A program made the position numbers and the translations under genes. DNA of 64,000 nucleotides. Source: Mucor racemosus (Eukaryota > Mucoromycota > Mucoromycetes > Mucorales > Mucoraceae). Below the pieces are notes generated by a model, which worked only from the letters and a program-made list of their open reading frames with translations, had not been told where the DNA came from and made no database searches. The DNA is taken from positions 62,001 through 126,000 of the forward strand of contig JAPEHQ010000024.1 of NCBI GenBank assembly GCA_027405735.1, in the 5' to 3' direction. This document shows, in pieces, positions 46,019-57,667 of the stretch (positions are counted from its first letter, which is position 1; each line of letters begins with the position of its first letter).

Positions 46019-48866
46019 TTACACCAACTCTGGATCAAGCATTCGTCTTCTTTGATGTTGAACAACATTTGTAACTTGTTCCATGTTCTGTCCAGCTTTC
46101 TGTATCATTTTTTCCAGTTCAAGCATTTGCTTATCCAACTTTTGCTTGGCCAATTTTGAAAACTGCAATTGCTCGTCTGAGATATCATCATTATCGCTTT
46201 GATTGACAGAATCGGACAGTGGTTGCCTAATCTGATGTACAAAATGAAGATCTTCCTTTCTAGCATCAGGGTCTAATCTACTCAATAAACGCCAAAGAGA
46301 ATTATCATCATCGCTGATTTCAGCGTGATGTTGATAAAAGTCGGACCCATGACGCTTGTAACTTTGTAACTGATTCAATTGATTGTCGACACCTGCCATT
46401 TTAGAAGCAATATAAAAATTTGTAATGACCATCAATGCCATACAAATAGCGGTTAATTGTGATGTACTGGGAGCGCTAGCATTTGAAATCAACCAATCTA
46501 AAATACTAGAAAAAACCTCAATGATAAAATGTTGCTTTTCGGTTGCTGCCGAAACTGTTGCAGATGCTGAGCTTTGTTGATTTGAGCTTTTATCGGCATG
46601 ATTCCGATTTTTATGTCTTCTCTTGCCTCCCTTCTTCTTTCCACCATTTGCTAAGCGTTTGGTATCTCCTGCATGGCTATCTAAATACTTGCGCACTGCT
46701 GCATCTAAACTTTTGTAGAAATTCTGTTGACCATCAATAGAAGCTTTTTCAATTGTTGCTATTATGTATTGTTACATGGTTATTGCTATGTTCGTATATA
46801 TTTATATATTTGAATTATGCACTTACATTTGAGCCAAGATGATTTTGTAAAATCAACAAGAACAGTAACCAGCACTCGAACTTGTCCTTGGCCACACCAT
46901 GATATACATGTACGGGTTTTAACACTAAAGGAACCACCAGAAGGCACATCAGGTGTTTGCGTTACAGTAAGTTGACTAACGTAGTCTGTTGTATCCAAAT
47001 GAAGTACATCTTCTTTCAAGTAACACTTTGTTGATTTTGGTCCAATGGACCCACCCAAATATTTGATATATGATGATTCACGTGAGTGCACACAGGTATC
47101 GTTTTTGGACCACTCACCAATGCAAACCTCTATTTTATGTGTTAAAAAATAACTTTATACATACTTGAAAACTATACTTGCCTGTACTCTTCTCTACTTC
47201 ACAGAGAAATTTGTTCATGAATGTACTATTAAACAATAGATTATACATGGTTTCAATGGTGGTATCGTATTTATTGTCCATTACAACAGTTGGAAAGTGT
47301 TGCTCATTTTTGCTACAATCACATTCTGTCTTTTCCTTGATTTGTATGTCTTTTTTCTCAATGGCATTGTCTGCATTAGTAGCAATTGTAGATGCATCTA
47401 ATACTGTAGTTGAATTCTCATTGGTATTTGCTGCTGTTGATTCTGTACTCTTTTTTATATATTCCTGCATATTCGGGCGTGGGCCAGCCTCTGAAACAGC
47501 TCTACGTCTGGCAGCTTCATCAGCTGATGATAAATGTTTGGGTAATGGAAGTGAAGCCAAAGATGCTTGTCTATCACTCAATGTAGAATTGTTATTTTTA
47601 TCTGTAAAAAAGATAAATAAATCATTAGGGCTTAATAAGATATATTAAAAAGATATTTTTACCATTGATTTGACTAGATACAGTGACTAAATCAGTCTTT
47701 AACTCGTCATCTCCTTCATCCTCATCTGAATAAGAGTAATCTGAAGATGTGTAATCACTTTCATCACTTCCAGAAAATTCAGTAGCATCATCATCTTTGA
47801 AACCGCTTGCATGTACTTCAATTGTACTACTATTAGCACGAGAAGCTTTCCAAATTTCAACCATTTGATCATAGGCTTGGTCACGTGAAAGAAATGAGGC
47901 CAAGAAATGCTAAAGAATATATAAATATTTGTTTTTAATGCCTGTTTGTTACATTAAACTTACTTTTGAGGAGCAAGTAGAGATCAATATCGCATTTGGA
48001 ATAAAGATGGCAGTTGATCTCTTTTCAATGTCTTCTATATCAATAAATGCGATTACCAACTAATTGATTTTCTTTTTAGGTTAATATATATGATCAATTT
48101 TTTGTAACACTTGAATTTATTTTTTACATTTGTGATCCAGCCAAAAATATTCGCATTAAAGCAGAGATGATGCTCGGAAATATAGACTCTACCCTGAAGC
48201 AGAATTTCTTTTTGCAATGCACAACCATAATCTGTAATAGGAAAAGATGTTTAGCATAAAGAGGTTCTATTTATATACCCCTTATTTTTTATAGAAGCGC
48301 CGTCAATCCCGTAAATTGAAGTAAAATGTGTTTAATTTAAAATAGGAAACAGACCATCTTCATCCAATAGCTAAACCAATCACATCAAAAAAATAAACAA
48401 ATGCTAAGCAATTCTTACCATCAATTAATCTTTCTTGATCTGGTACACTTCGAAATAAAGCATGGAAATCATTATTTCTCTTATCATTTGCAAAGCGAGT
48501 TGTATTCGGCAATGCAACGGTTGAAGATTCGGCAGATGCGGATATCGAAAAGCTACCATCTGAGCCCATATCATCCGTCGATATTGCGTCTGATCCACGA
48601 CGTTGTTTGTGCTGCTTTTTGGATGTTAAATGCGGAAATGATCGTTGCGTTACCAATGGTTTTTCTTCGTATTGATCATTAGATACTTCTGTAGAAAAGC
48701 TTGATCTACGATGGTTACTGATTGGAAGAGGCAATTTGGGTGAACTATGATTTTGATGATGATGTAAATCTGCTCCAGATGATATAGCTGAAGGTACGGG
48801 CGAAGGTGCACGTGAATGATGTTGAGGTTTTGGAGTTAAAGCGTTTTCTGACTGCACTGCAATCAT
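46019..48866 (-). CDS. GRAM-VASt membrane protein, LAM/GRAMD1 (Aster)-like sterol transfer protein
   Basis: Predicted 785 aa from seven exons on the minus strand: 48866-48419, 48231-48128, 48059-47964, 47909-47663, 47601-47182, 47129-46827 and 46758-46019. Six introns: five GT-AG and one GC-AG (GCAAGT donor at 47181). The first 125 residues are disordered (S/P/H/Q). A GRAM domain covers about residues 130-240 (NNDFHALFRSVPDQERLI, ISEHHLCFNANIFGW, FIPNAILIST). An acidic S/D-rich linker follows. The VASt/StART-like domain covers about 400-560 (TVVMDNKYDTTIETMYNLLF, SSYIKYLGGSIGPKSTKCY, TRTCISWCGQGQVRVLVTVLVDFTKSSW). Then come a basic KKKGGKRRHKNR patch, a transmembrane helix at about 640-658 and a coiled C-terminus. 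This is the layout of ER-anchored proteins that move sterols at membrane contact sites. The direction of transport and partner membrane are not shown by the sequence. Confidence 0.92.
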
Positions 48867-49682
48867 TATCTAATGAGATTTTAATGTTTCTTCTTCTCGT
48901 ATACTATCGAAAAGAAAGGGAAAAAGGTATGAAAAGAAAAATAGGAAAAGAAGGAAGAAAGGAAGAAAGGAAAGGAAACGAGGGGTATTTGGGTTGGTTT
49001 CCAGGGAGTTTTTTGAGGAGTTTTGCCTTGTGTTTGTATTTGACAAAAACAGTCTATATTTATTTATTCCTCGAAATTTTACCTTTTTTAGATCCGGAAA
49101 TCAATGAAATTGAGACAAACAGCATCATATTTCATATTAAATTAAACGTTTATAATGGAATATATAGCATTTCAAGAATCTATACAACATTTACCTCGGA
49201 GATTACTGCTGTAAAATGCAAAAATTTAGGTTTATCTTTAGTAATGCAATGTAATATCAACACATTGATCAAGAAGAATGGCTGCGGTGATGTAAAATGC
49301 GTGCCAATTAATATCGCTCTTCTAATCAAAATGCAGCAGTATTTTTGATACATAATTCGATGGGGAAACAATTTAGCCTTAGATATGTAGGAAACATACA
49401 AAAATACACATGTAAATCATGTAGAAACCTTGTTGATAAATGACTCAGTATTGATTTATTGCATCGAGAAAATATATGAAACTATATTCCGCTACCAGTA
49501 GAATGAATCATTTATAGTATAATTAGACTGTTTTGTACATTTGATGATCTAAAATGTTATTATTGCCAAGTAATTCGTATAAACAATATAGCCATATCAC
49601 ATCCTTAACAATTAGTAATTTGAAATTCAACAAAAAGCTCTGTAAATCAATGATTTTTTTGACATTTAAAGTGACCCCTGGG
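48867..49682. other. Divergent upstream region, GRAM-VASt gene / cyclin C
   Basis: About 1 kb between divergent start codons, with a purine-rich tract of GGAAGAAAGGAAAGG type at about 48910-48985 just upstream of the GRAM gene. The plus-strand frame 48806-49348 overlaps the gene on the opposite strand and lacks a domain. Confidence 0.45.
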
Positions 49683-49696
49683 GTTGCCATAGCAAC
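49683..49696 (+). promoter_or_regulatory. RFX X-box GTTGCCATAGCAAC upstream of cyclin C
   Basis: A full 14-bp imperfect palindrome that fits the RFX consensus GTTRCCATRGYAAC at every position. It lies 164 bp before the cyclin C start codon. Fungal RFX factors (Crt1/Sak1/RFX1 type) bind such sites. Function is inferred. Confidence 0.6.
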
Positions 49697-49859
49697 AAAT
49701 CGGTCTGTTGCTCAATTCAGACATTTGGAATGAATTCTATCGAATTAAATGAGCGCTGAAACAATTCAAACAAACGAACGATTACAATTTTTTTGTGCCT
49801 ATTGACCCCTCTCACTTTTTTTTTTTTTTCATCTAAACAAATCTCCCTTTTAGTCTATC

Positions 49860-50893
49860 ATGGCAGCTAATTATTGGGCATCTACTCAAAGGTAAATATT
49901 ACTTTTAGTATTCAGGCGCGAAACTATCAAACAAACTCACCGAATCTCAAAAGAAATCACTGGATGCTTGACCGTTGGAGTTTAGCTAAAAGCAAAGAAG
50001 AAGATTTGAAATACGTGTCTGAGGCAGATTATGTAAAATTGAGGATTTGGTTCTGTCATTGTGAGTTGAAGGTATATTCTAATCTCATAAAGTGAATTAA
50101 ACATTTGATATTCTCTAGTAATTCAAAAATTAGCTAAACGGCTTCAATTACGGCAACAAGTTGTAGCTACTGCCTTTGTTTATTTTAAACGATTTTATAT
50201 AAAGTAAACTATGCACACATTTGAAAGAGACTAAACAACTAACTTTTATAAATTCGATCTCTTAGTAACAGTATCAAAGCAACAGATCCGATTCTAGTCC
50301 TTGTTACATGTGTATATTTAGCTACCAAGATTGAGGAATGTCCTATACATATCAAAATGGTAACACAAGAAGCAAAAACTGTATTTCAAGGTAGATATTG
50401 TTCTGAAATATTACATAGAATACATCAATTGACATTAAAAATAGCTGAATTTGGTGGATTTCCATACGATAGCTCAAAAGTGGCAGAATTTGAATTTTAT
50501 TTGCTTGAAGAATTAGAATTTTACCTCATTATATGGCACCCTTATCGATCATTAACTCAAATATGCAACGAATTAGGGATGAGAGAATCTGGACTTCAGT
50601 ATGCTTGGTTTATCGTTAACGATTCATATAGAACTGACGTTAGTTTGTTATACCCACCTCATTTGATCTCATTGGCCGCCATCTATTTAACCGTTGTTCT
50701 CAACCACGCCGACTTTGCACCGGGTTCGGCGGGAGATCAACGAGATATGAAGCAATGGTTTGCGGATTTAAATGTCGATATAAAAAGTGTTATAGAAATT
50801 AGTCAGGAAATACTGGCGATATACGAAGTTTGGGCTGATTGGAAAGAAGAAAAAATGTTGTTATTATACAAAGAATTGAGAAGTAAATCATAA
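49860..50893 (+). CDS. CCNC: Cyclin C (Mediator kinase module)
   Basis: Predicted 265 aa from five exons: 49860-49891, 49954-50060, 50119-50203, 50266-50390 and 50445-50893. The protein starts MAANYWASTQRNHWMLDRW, the classic cyclin C N-terminus. The first cyclin fold contains LRQQVVATAFVYFKRFY and TCVYLATKIEECP; the second contains EFEFYLLEELEFYLIIWHPYRSL and AWFIVNDSYRTDVSLLYPP. Cyclin C pairs with CDK8 in the Mediator kinase module and tunes RNA polymerase II transcription; in yeast (Ssn8/Srb11) it also responds to stress. The last intron (50391-50444) is 54 nt with no stop in frame, so its retention would add 18 residues inside the second half. The homology argues for removal. A perfect RFX X-box lies upstream. 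Confidence 0.95.
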
Positions 50894-51399
50894 TCATTTC
50901 TTGCTATATTTTCGTTTTTTAAAACTACAAATGTAGTAATTTTGTACATAGAATAAATCAATAATAATAATAATAATATATTTAACTCAACATGCTGAAA
51001 CTCGTAGAAAATGTTGCTCGAAATTTGAGATTTGAAAGTAAATGATGTTTTTAAAGGATTTTTATGAATGCTTTATAGATGTAATTTTAGATTTTAATAA
51101 ATATGAGTATTTGTATACATTATATCTGCTCCTATCTTTTTTTTCTAATATATTAATTGTGGTTTCCCTTTCAAATAAACAAAGCATTTGAAGTGCATGG
51201 TTTTCAATTGTTAAAATTCATCTTCCGATATTGTTGATTGCAAAAATCAATCAAGAACCGTTTATAAAATGCTCAATGTCTATATCTGTATATATCACAA
51301 TGTATTGGTTACAATAAAAGTTATAAAAATCTAGATTCCCAACATTTACAACTACCATTTTAGATGAACTGATTCACTAGCGCCATTTTTAATAACAAA
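50894..51399. other. 3' flank of cyclin C
   Basis: AT-rich, with an ATA repeat (AATAATAATAATAAT) at about 50960-50976. No gene. Confidence 0.45.
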
Positions 51400-52150
51400 G
51401 ACTGATGTTTCGAATAACAAGAAACGTTATAGACAACGAAATCTTAAAGGTTTCCCTTCCCTGGAAGCAAAACAAAAAGCGTTAGTAGAGTGCTTCAAAT
51501 ATGCTTCGATTATGTTTGACAAATGAAAATGCTATTAAACGTCCTGAAACAGCAATTCCCTAAATCATTTATATTATTCTGAAATCCATGATGTATGATG
51601 TATCTTTTTTATATATATTTAGAAAGACCCCAGGCCGGATGATCTAATATACAGCAGCACCTTTTCACTTTATATACAAAATAAATTACTTGGCAGTTTT
51701 ATATATTTCATTGTTGAAGTGAAGGTATGTTATAAATAATGTTTATATTAACAATGAAATATATTATCAATGATATAAATTAATATTGTATTATGACATC
51801 AAAGACATTAATTAATAGCTAAATTGTCAATGATTTATACACTATAATGGAAAATAATAATGCACATAGCGTAAGTACACATACACAACCAATCTAAAAC
51901 TGCCTGCTTTGAAGCAGAATTGTGCTTTGATTTTACACCATTCATCATTGTAAACCAACGCTCCGCTCTGTTTGTCAAATGAAAAAGAGTATTATAAACC
52001 TAAATCGAAAATTCAAATAGTTCCGGAATATTGATTATCAGATCATTTTGTTGTTCACATTCACGATTGAATGGTAACGTTAATTACGAAGGTCATCTAA
52101 TTTAAGTTGATCGTCAGGTCTCAGATCTTTTATATATGTCATATTTTTAG

Positions 52151-52160
52151 TATAAATACC
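52151..52160 (+). promoter_or_regulatory. TATA-like box of DPBB paralogue 3
   Basis: TATAAATACC followed by AGGCATTCTATTCA, about 140 nt upstream of the start and matching the 9691 site. Confidence 0.5.
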
Positions 52161-52290
52161 AGGCATTCTATTCACGTTTCCTTTTTTTTTATTATCATTA
52201 TCAAACTCTTATAACCAACACAACAAACGCAGGCCGTTTATACACATCTCTTTACACACAAATCAATCAAGTATATATTCAACTTTCAAA

Positions 52291-52674
52291 ATGCAAACTT
52301 CTTTCTCTGCCGTTCTTTCCATCTTGGCTGCTGCCTTTGTCATGACCGCTCAAGCTGCTCCTGCTTCCAATATTCAAGCTCGTAGCTCCATGTCTGGTGA
52401 TGCTACTTATTATGCTGTTGGTTTAGGCTCTTGCGGTGACACCAACTCTGATTCAGATATGGTTGCCGCTTTATCTAGCTCATTAATGGGTGGCTCCAAC
52501 AGTGACTTATGTGGTAAATCTATCACCGTCAAGTCTTCTTCTGGCTCTGTTACTCTCAAGGTTGTTGATTCTTGTCCTGGTTGTTCTGAGGGTGATGTTG
52601 ATATGAGTGAAGCTGCTTTCAAGCAACTTGGTGCGCTCGACCAAGGTCGTATTCCTATTACTTGGTCTCTTTAA
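52291..52674 (+). CDS. Secreted double-psi beta-barrel (RlpA/expansin-like) protein, paralogue 3
   Basis: 127 aa, single exon, with the same signal peptide and four-cysteine DPBB domain as the 9837 gene. The only amino-acid difference is Asp for Gly at residue 50 (GSCGD instead of GSCGG), next to the first cysteine. Nucleotide differences are mostly silent, which points to selection on the protein after duplication. The 5' leader and 3'UTR hairpin are also kept, so the copy is probably expressed. A secreted, wall-related role is inferred from the family. Confidence 0.9.
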   Translation: MQTSFSAVLSILAAAFVMTAQAAPASNIQARSSMSGDATYYAVGLGSCGDTNSDSDMVAALSSSLMGGSNSDLCGKSITVKSSSGSVTLKVVDSCPGCSEGDVDMSEAAFKQLGALDQGRIPITWSL

Positions 52675-52707
52675 ACAATATAAATACACTAGTCATATCC
52701 CTTCTTA

Positions 52708-52721
52708 GCGACTGGTTTCGC
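52708..52721 (+). promoter_or_regulatory. Conserved 3'UTR mini-hairpin GCGACTGGTTTCGC
   Basis: Same element as at 10242-10255, 33 nt after the stop codon. Confidence 0.55.
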
Positions 52722-52800
52722 TAGACATTTTATATATGCATATTTTTCTTTATCTCCTCGCATACCGTTTTATCGCACTTGATGTGTGCCATTCTAACTT

Positions 52801-53774
52801 TTTGCCAATTTCAAAATATTTTAACACCCATTAGATATAATAAAATTGTCTCGTATTCAAATCAAAAATATATTAGTATGTTATCTGGTGTGTTCTTTAG
52901 AATAAAATATTTTTGTTTCCATGAATCTAATCCCGTTATAATGGGTTTTCGATGTTGTTACCAGCTTAGAAGCATGATTTTGCAGTAGTAGAATCGAATT
53001 CAAATGCAGTTATTGCTCTGATTGAGATCCGGCACACTTCTTGTACTAGAGCTATGCTTTTAAATAGAATTGCTATCATTTAAAGAAACAAAGGGTATTC
53101 CAAAATTATTGAATCTACACAGCATATTGTGAAATAATTTGGCAATACGCTGTGAAGACTGAATATATTTGATCTTAAGACCTTTGCTTACCCCGAGCGT
53201 TTGTGCTTTGACAAGTTGTAAATAAACTAATGTTAACCCCACAATTTTTGCATTTATAAATGCTTAATTCTATAATCAAATATATACAAACAGAGATGAA
53301 TACTAACAAAACTTCAGCTGAAAAACTGCTACTACTTGCAAGCTAGACTTGATAACAGAAATGCTGCTATGTCCACTTGCTATATAATATACTAAATGAT
53401 GAATCACATGCAGACGACATGAAATTAACAGGGTATTGTAAGTACTGGAATAAACTTTATTGTTACGATATACTGAGACTAAGCCTTTTTTGTCGCTAAA
53501 TTTGTTCCTTTAGGAACATCTAATAATAAAAAACAGTTTTTCATACATATTCATTGTGGAAGTTAGACTATTATACTCCATAACCTTTAATTGCTTTTCT
53601 TTCTAATTAATTGATCAATAAAGAAATTAATTTCGCTTCAGCAATTATACCTTGTTTAATTTTTTTACAAGCTATAAATGACGAATTTCATTAATTTGCT
53701 CTGATATACTGATGGAAGATTATACTTCATAAGTTAAAATAGATTTTGATATTTTTTTGTAACTGCTTGAAGCT
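52801..53774. other. Intergenic, AT-rich, no gene seen
   Basis: Short frames only (52779-52988 plus, 53060-53242 minus), without domain. Confidence 0.4.
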
Positions 53775-54366
53775 CGAGCAAAATTTGAATTTTCATAGTT
53801 TTTAATTTTCAAAATCGGAGCGTACCCTCTATTCTATAACTAATCTCATACTAAACATTTTTTAGGATATAACAGATATGAATTGGTCGCATTATGCTAC
53901 TACCTATTTCTAAATTCATTCTATATCTCACGAAAGACTCAAAAACGCGTAAAATCGCTACTTTTTTCTTGAAAACTGGGTCTCGCTTTCGATCCCTGCT
54001 CTACTTTTTTTTTTTTCACTAAATAACACCAAGAAAAAATTATATAAATATATGTGTAATGAGTCAAACATTTTAGTTTCATTCATGCAAAATATTGCCT
54101 CATTCCTTATATAAATACTACAAGGAAATAATTACATGATCCCTTGTAGATTTATCTGTCTTGTTACACTCCCTTTACTTTTATTTATTCACTAATAAAT
54201 ATCTAATTTACAAATAAGAACACCAACCTTCATCAGTCCAATGATCACCGATTTATAATAACAGCAATAATATCCATAAGGATATTATCCACCTTTGTTG
54301 TTAGTCCAAAACTACAGATAATTACAATGTGCCTGAGATTTTCAACTTTAATACAAAAATAAATAT
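53775..54366 (+). repeat. R1 repeat, 5' part, interrupted by LTR-A
   Basis: R1 sequence runs from TTTTCAAAATCGGAGCG to CACCAAGAAAAAATTATAT. It is interrupted by the solo LTR at 54055-54326, then continues with GTGCCTGAGATTTTCAACTT. Confidence 0.65.
54055..54326 (-). mobile_element. Solo LTR, LTR-A family (inverted)
   Basis: 272 bp, the same length as the 13704-13975 copy, reverse complement orientation, TGTAATGAGTC...GATAATTACA. Flanks are ATATG and ATGTG, four of five matching, so the target duplication is imperfect. Inserted in an R1 copy. Confidence 0.8.
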
Positions 54367-54781
54367 GGCTTTTTATATTGATTTGACATTGAGATCCTGA
54401 GATGTAATTTAAGGCACTATTGAACCATTAGATCTGTTTGATAGTAATCTATTATGGATTGAAATGGATCAATCATAATTTAACCGTTCTCGCAGAACTT
54501 GTGAGTTGCCTTGTTTCAATGCTGCGCTAAATGTACTTGGATGATGGATATTGATTTGGTAGCTACTTGATTGATTAACCGCTGGGATAAAATAATATGG
54601 TGCCATAATCGAGGTCCAAGCGTTCTTGGTAATTGCTGGATTAAGCTTAGTACGCTAGGAGTTTCTTATATCTGATATCAAGACTTCGCACTTCAATAAT
54701 ACAATGTCGTAGTCAATAGATTGCAAGATGTATTGATACTGTAGAAGGTGATAACATATGGTACTTGGCGGCATACAACAA
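54367..54781 (+). repeat. LTR-E fragment
   Basis: 5'-truncated LTR-E, ending GGCGGCATACAACA. It carries the empty version of the site where the hAT MITE sits at 19016. Confidence 0.6.
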
Positions 54782-55905
54782 AGTATATGATTCATATTTT
54801 TGTCAATGGTCTTCCAAAAAAAAAAAAAGCCGAACAATCTCCGGAAGCGGCCATCTAATGGTATTTCCAGGCTTTAAATTTTTAGAAAAAATTACCGGAG
54901 AGCCCGGACGCGGTCGTTTAAATATTCCAAGAAGCTATAAGATACAGGTATCGAAATTTCATACAAAAATTAAGGTTCGACTGTATTGCTATTAATTATT
55001 CAAAGGCTTATTTTAAGTAAAGCATAAATACAACCTACAGCGTTATTTGCCTAATAACGGGTTTAACTTGAGAAATATAATATGATACAACCGGATTCAA
55101 AAAAGTCCATAAAATCACGAATTTAAAGGATTTATATATAAAAGCACTACGGCCGACCTGTGCTGCACAAGATGATTTTGTTGTGCCCCGGTGGGCTGCA
55201 CACTATAGTCTGAGTTGCTGTGCCCACTGAATAATGGCTAAAAAGATAATAAGATGCACATGGGTACAATAAAAGAAACTGCACTCGAGCATAACGAAAA
55301 GCCTCTTTGTGTAGAATTATAGATTCTGCCTGTGTGTAGGCCATTAATCCTATGTGCGCATAATAGTAGAATTGCCCATAAGCGTATAATTATTCCTATC
55401 TGTGCATAACGATAAAATCTGATCATGAGCATAATGAGCTGATTGTATGGGCACAAACTGGTTTTTACATGAACATCGTGCCATTCTCAAAATTCCATTG
55501 TTGCATTTTTTTAGTGGAATGGGTTTTTAAATTACATTTGCTTTTATTTAATATAGATTATAGTCAATAATACAATTCAATACGTTGTTGATGATGTAGA
55601 GGAATACATGCAAGAGCCAATATATTTACGACTATTAGTATTTGTAAAAATATTTATAGCTATAATAATGTTTACAGCAACAATCGTTTTTGCTCGAGCA
55701 TAAACTTAAATAACACTTAATGCTTAAATTTGTACGCAAGCTAAATCTGAGATTATAGATGTTACTTTATCACTTATAAAATTTAAACAGATTAACCTTC
55801 GTTAAACTTACTATTTTAGTTTACGGATTGGCAGCTGTAAAAAGATTTGTTTTCAAGCATAGCTACGACCAAAACTATTGTTACTATACAATAATACATT
55901 TGATT
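54782..55905 (+). repeat. Composite long repeat, segments S2-S4 (copy 3)
   Basis: Collinear with 13262-14745 without the LTR-A insertion. It includes GTGCATAA-type degenerate repeats at 55210-55475. Confidence 0.7.
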
Positions 55906-55910
55906 ATTCT

Positions 55911-56206
55911 TGATCTATCAGAATTAGGAATCACTGAATTATCAATTTAGAACATCTGCCAAACCATGATGTTCAATATGCGAATCAAGCAAGGTTACAT
56001 TTCATGATTCCAATATTATCACTGAAACACAACATATTATATCCATACACATTAATAATAATTTCTATTCTCACATCTAATGGACCCCTGTTCATTATAT
56101 TTTATCACACAACCCCAATAACTACTGTATATAAACCCATATTTAATTCATTCTAATAAACGGCACTTTTTACGTGGATTTTAATTTACAAAGTCTCGAT
56201 AAATCA
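55911..56206 (+). mobile_element. Solo LTR, LTR-B family
   Basis: 296 bp, TGATCTATCAGAATTAGG...CGATAAATCA. The flanking pentamers (ATTCT and AGTTT) do not match well, so the target duplication has decayed or the copy has recombined. Confidence 0.75.
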
Positions 56207-57667
56207 AGTTTTTTTTTGTTTCTAAATCATTTGAACTTTTATCGCTTTTCTGGAACATTTCATGGGTTTTTAGCCAGTTCTAGCTTTTCATTGAGTAGAT
56301 ATAAATAGCATTGCCTTCGATTTGATCTGGTAATCAAGAAATACGTTCAACAATATAGTGGTAAATAATGATATTTGATCTTAAAATGCGGTTAAATAAA
56401 AATATCTGTCTTTAATATAGATTGCTACTTATATTAAAAATATTAGTCCCTTATATTAGTATGCGCATTCAGATAAAAGAAAAGAATACCAGGTTGATAG
56501 TCTGACATGCCTTATCAAACAGTGAATATATCCTTGGAATAATATGAAAATAAAAAGAGAGAAACAACACACGTAGAAAAGGATTTTCAAGTCTTTACAT
56601 TATTCAGCGCAATTAAACCCTACTAAATTGCACATTTCAGCCAATGTAAAAGCAGCATTACAGCGCATAAACCATAAACTAATAACCAAAATAGGCAATA
56701 TCTGTTATCATAGAAACATGCATTTTTGTTACCAGAAAAACCATCTATTACCATATCATACATTCATTAAAAAATTGCAAAAGCAATCCCGTAGAACGAC
56801 GCCGTAATTAAGCATAGCAAGGTCGAATTGCTAAGTCTCTTATATTATGGTAAATCTAAGTTTTAAATAAAAAAGCGTTTCTTTTTTTTAACTTTTCTTA
56901 TATTTAACCACGTACGGTCTGAAAATTCAGTTTTTGTAGCGGACATTTTTGGGGCTCATTTTATCCTTACCAACACTCATGATTTTGATCAAAAAACAGA
57001 GAAATCAAATTTTAATACCAAAATCAACGTTTAAACATACTACATTGTGAGAGAAAATTGTAGCCATAACTAATACACATTATATAAAAGCTTAATATTA
57101 AATGTTAAATAATGATACTTTGTACTTTTGGCCAAAAAACGGTTTTTTGGTTAAAGGATTTTCATGTGATATTTTGTAATAAAAATGTTTGTTATTTTTT
57201 ATTGAGCAAATAGAGCGCTAAATATTCTATATGTGTACATTTTTTGTTTTTATGATTGGTAGTATAATTAACTCTAGATTTGCAAAATCAGAAAAAAAAA
57301 TTTAAAAATGTCAAAATTGATGATCTGGACAAGAATAATTTTCTAAATTAATATTCCGCTTATAAGCCTTGTAAGTCTTAAAAATAAGAGATTTTATAAT
57401 ACTTGAAAACTTTTCTAAGAATTTACAATGCTGTGCCCACTTGATTCAAGTTTATGACTGTAGATATTTGTACATGTTAATATTTTGTAGTAGTTTATTT
57501 GATAATGATATAGCCTGACTTTATAATTATTGCGTTAGAGGTGATTTACATTAAGTTTTTTTTTACTCTTACCTCTCCAATATCATAAACATAAACATGG
57601 CCATCACTGGAACCTATTGCCGTCTTTTTACCCTCTTTGTCCTATGCCAATTTATTCAATGCTTCAT
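56207..57667 (+). repeat. Composite long repeat, segments S5-S7 (copy 3, left part)
   Basis: Collinear with 38380-39890, ending abruptly at the Gypsy insertion inside the dynein-like fragment. Confidence 0.7.
57573..57667 (-). pseudogene. Dynein intermediate chain WD40 fragment, 3' half, cut by Gypsy element
   Basis: The minus strand reads ALNKLA, a TAG where the conserved Trp is expected, then DKEGKKTAIGSSDGHVYVYDIGE followed directly by a GT splice-donor-like GTAAGAG. The other half is at 59366-59452. Confidence 0.75.

Larger units (their letters stand above)
51400..52800 (+). repeat. Segmental duplication containing DPBB paralogue 3 (pair of 8900-10400)
   Basis: Collinear with the 9-10.4 kb region from about 700 bp upstream of the gene through its 3'UTR, with indels upstream. 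Same orientation, about 42 kb apart. Confidence 0.6.

Noticed and set aside
48806..49348. 180-aa plus-strand frame upstream of cyclin C
   Set aside because: It overlaps the first exon of the GRAM-VASt gene on the other strand and contains low-complexity KEGRKEERKG text from a purine tract.
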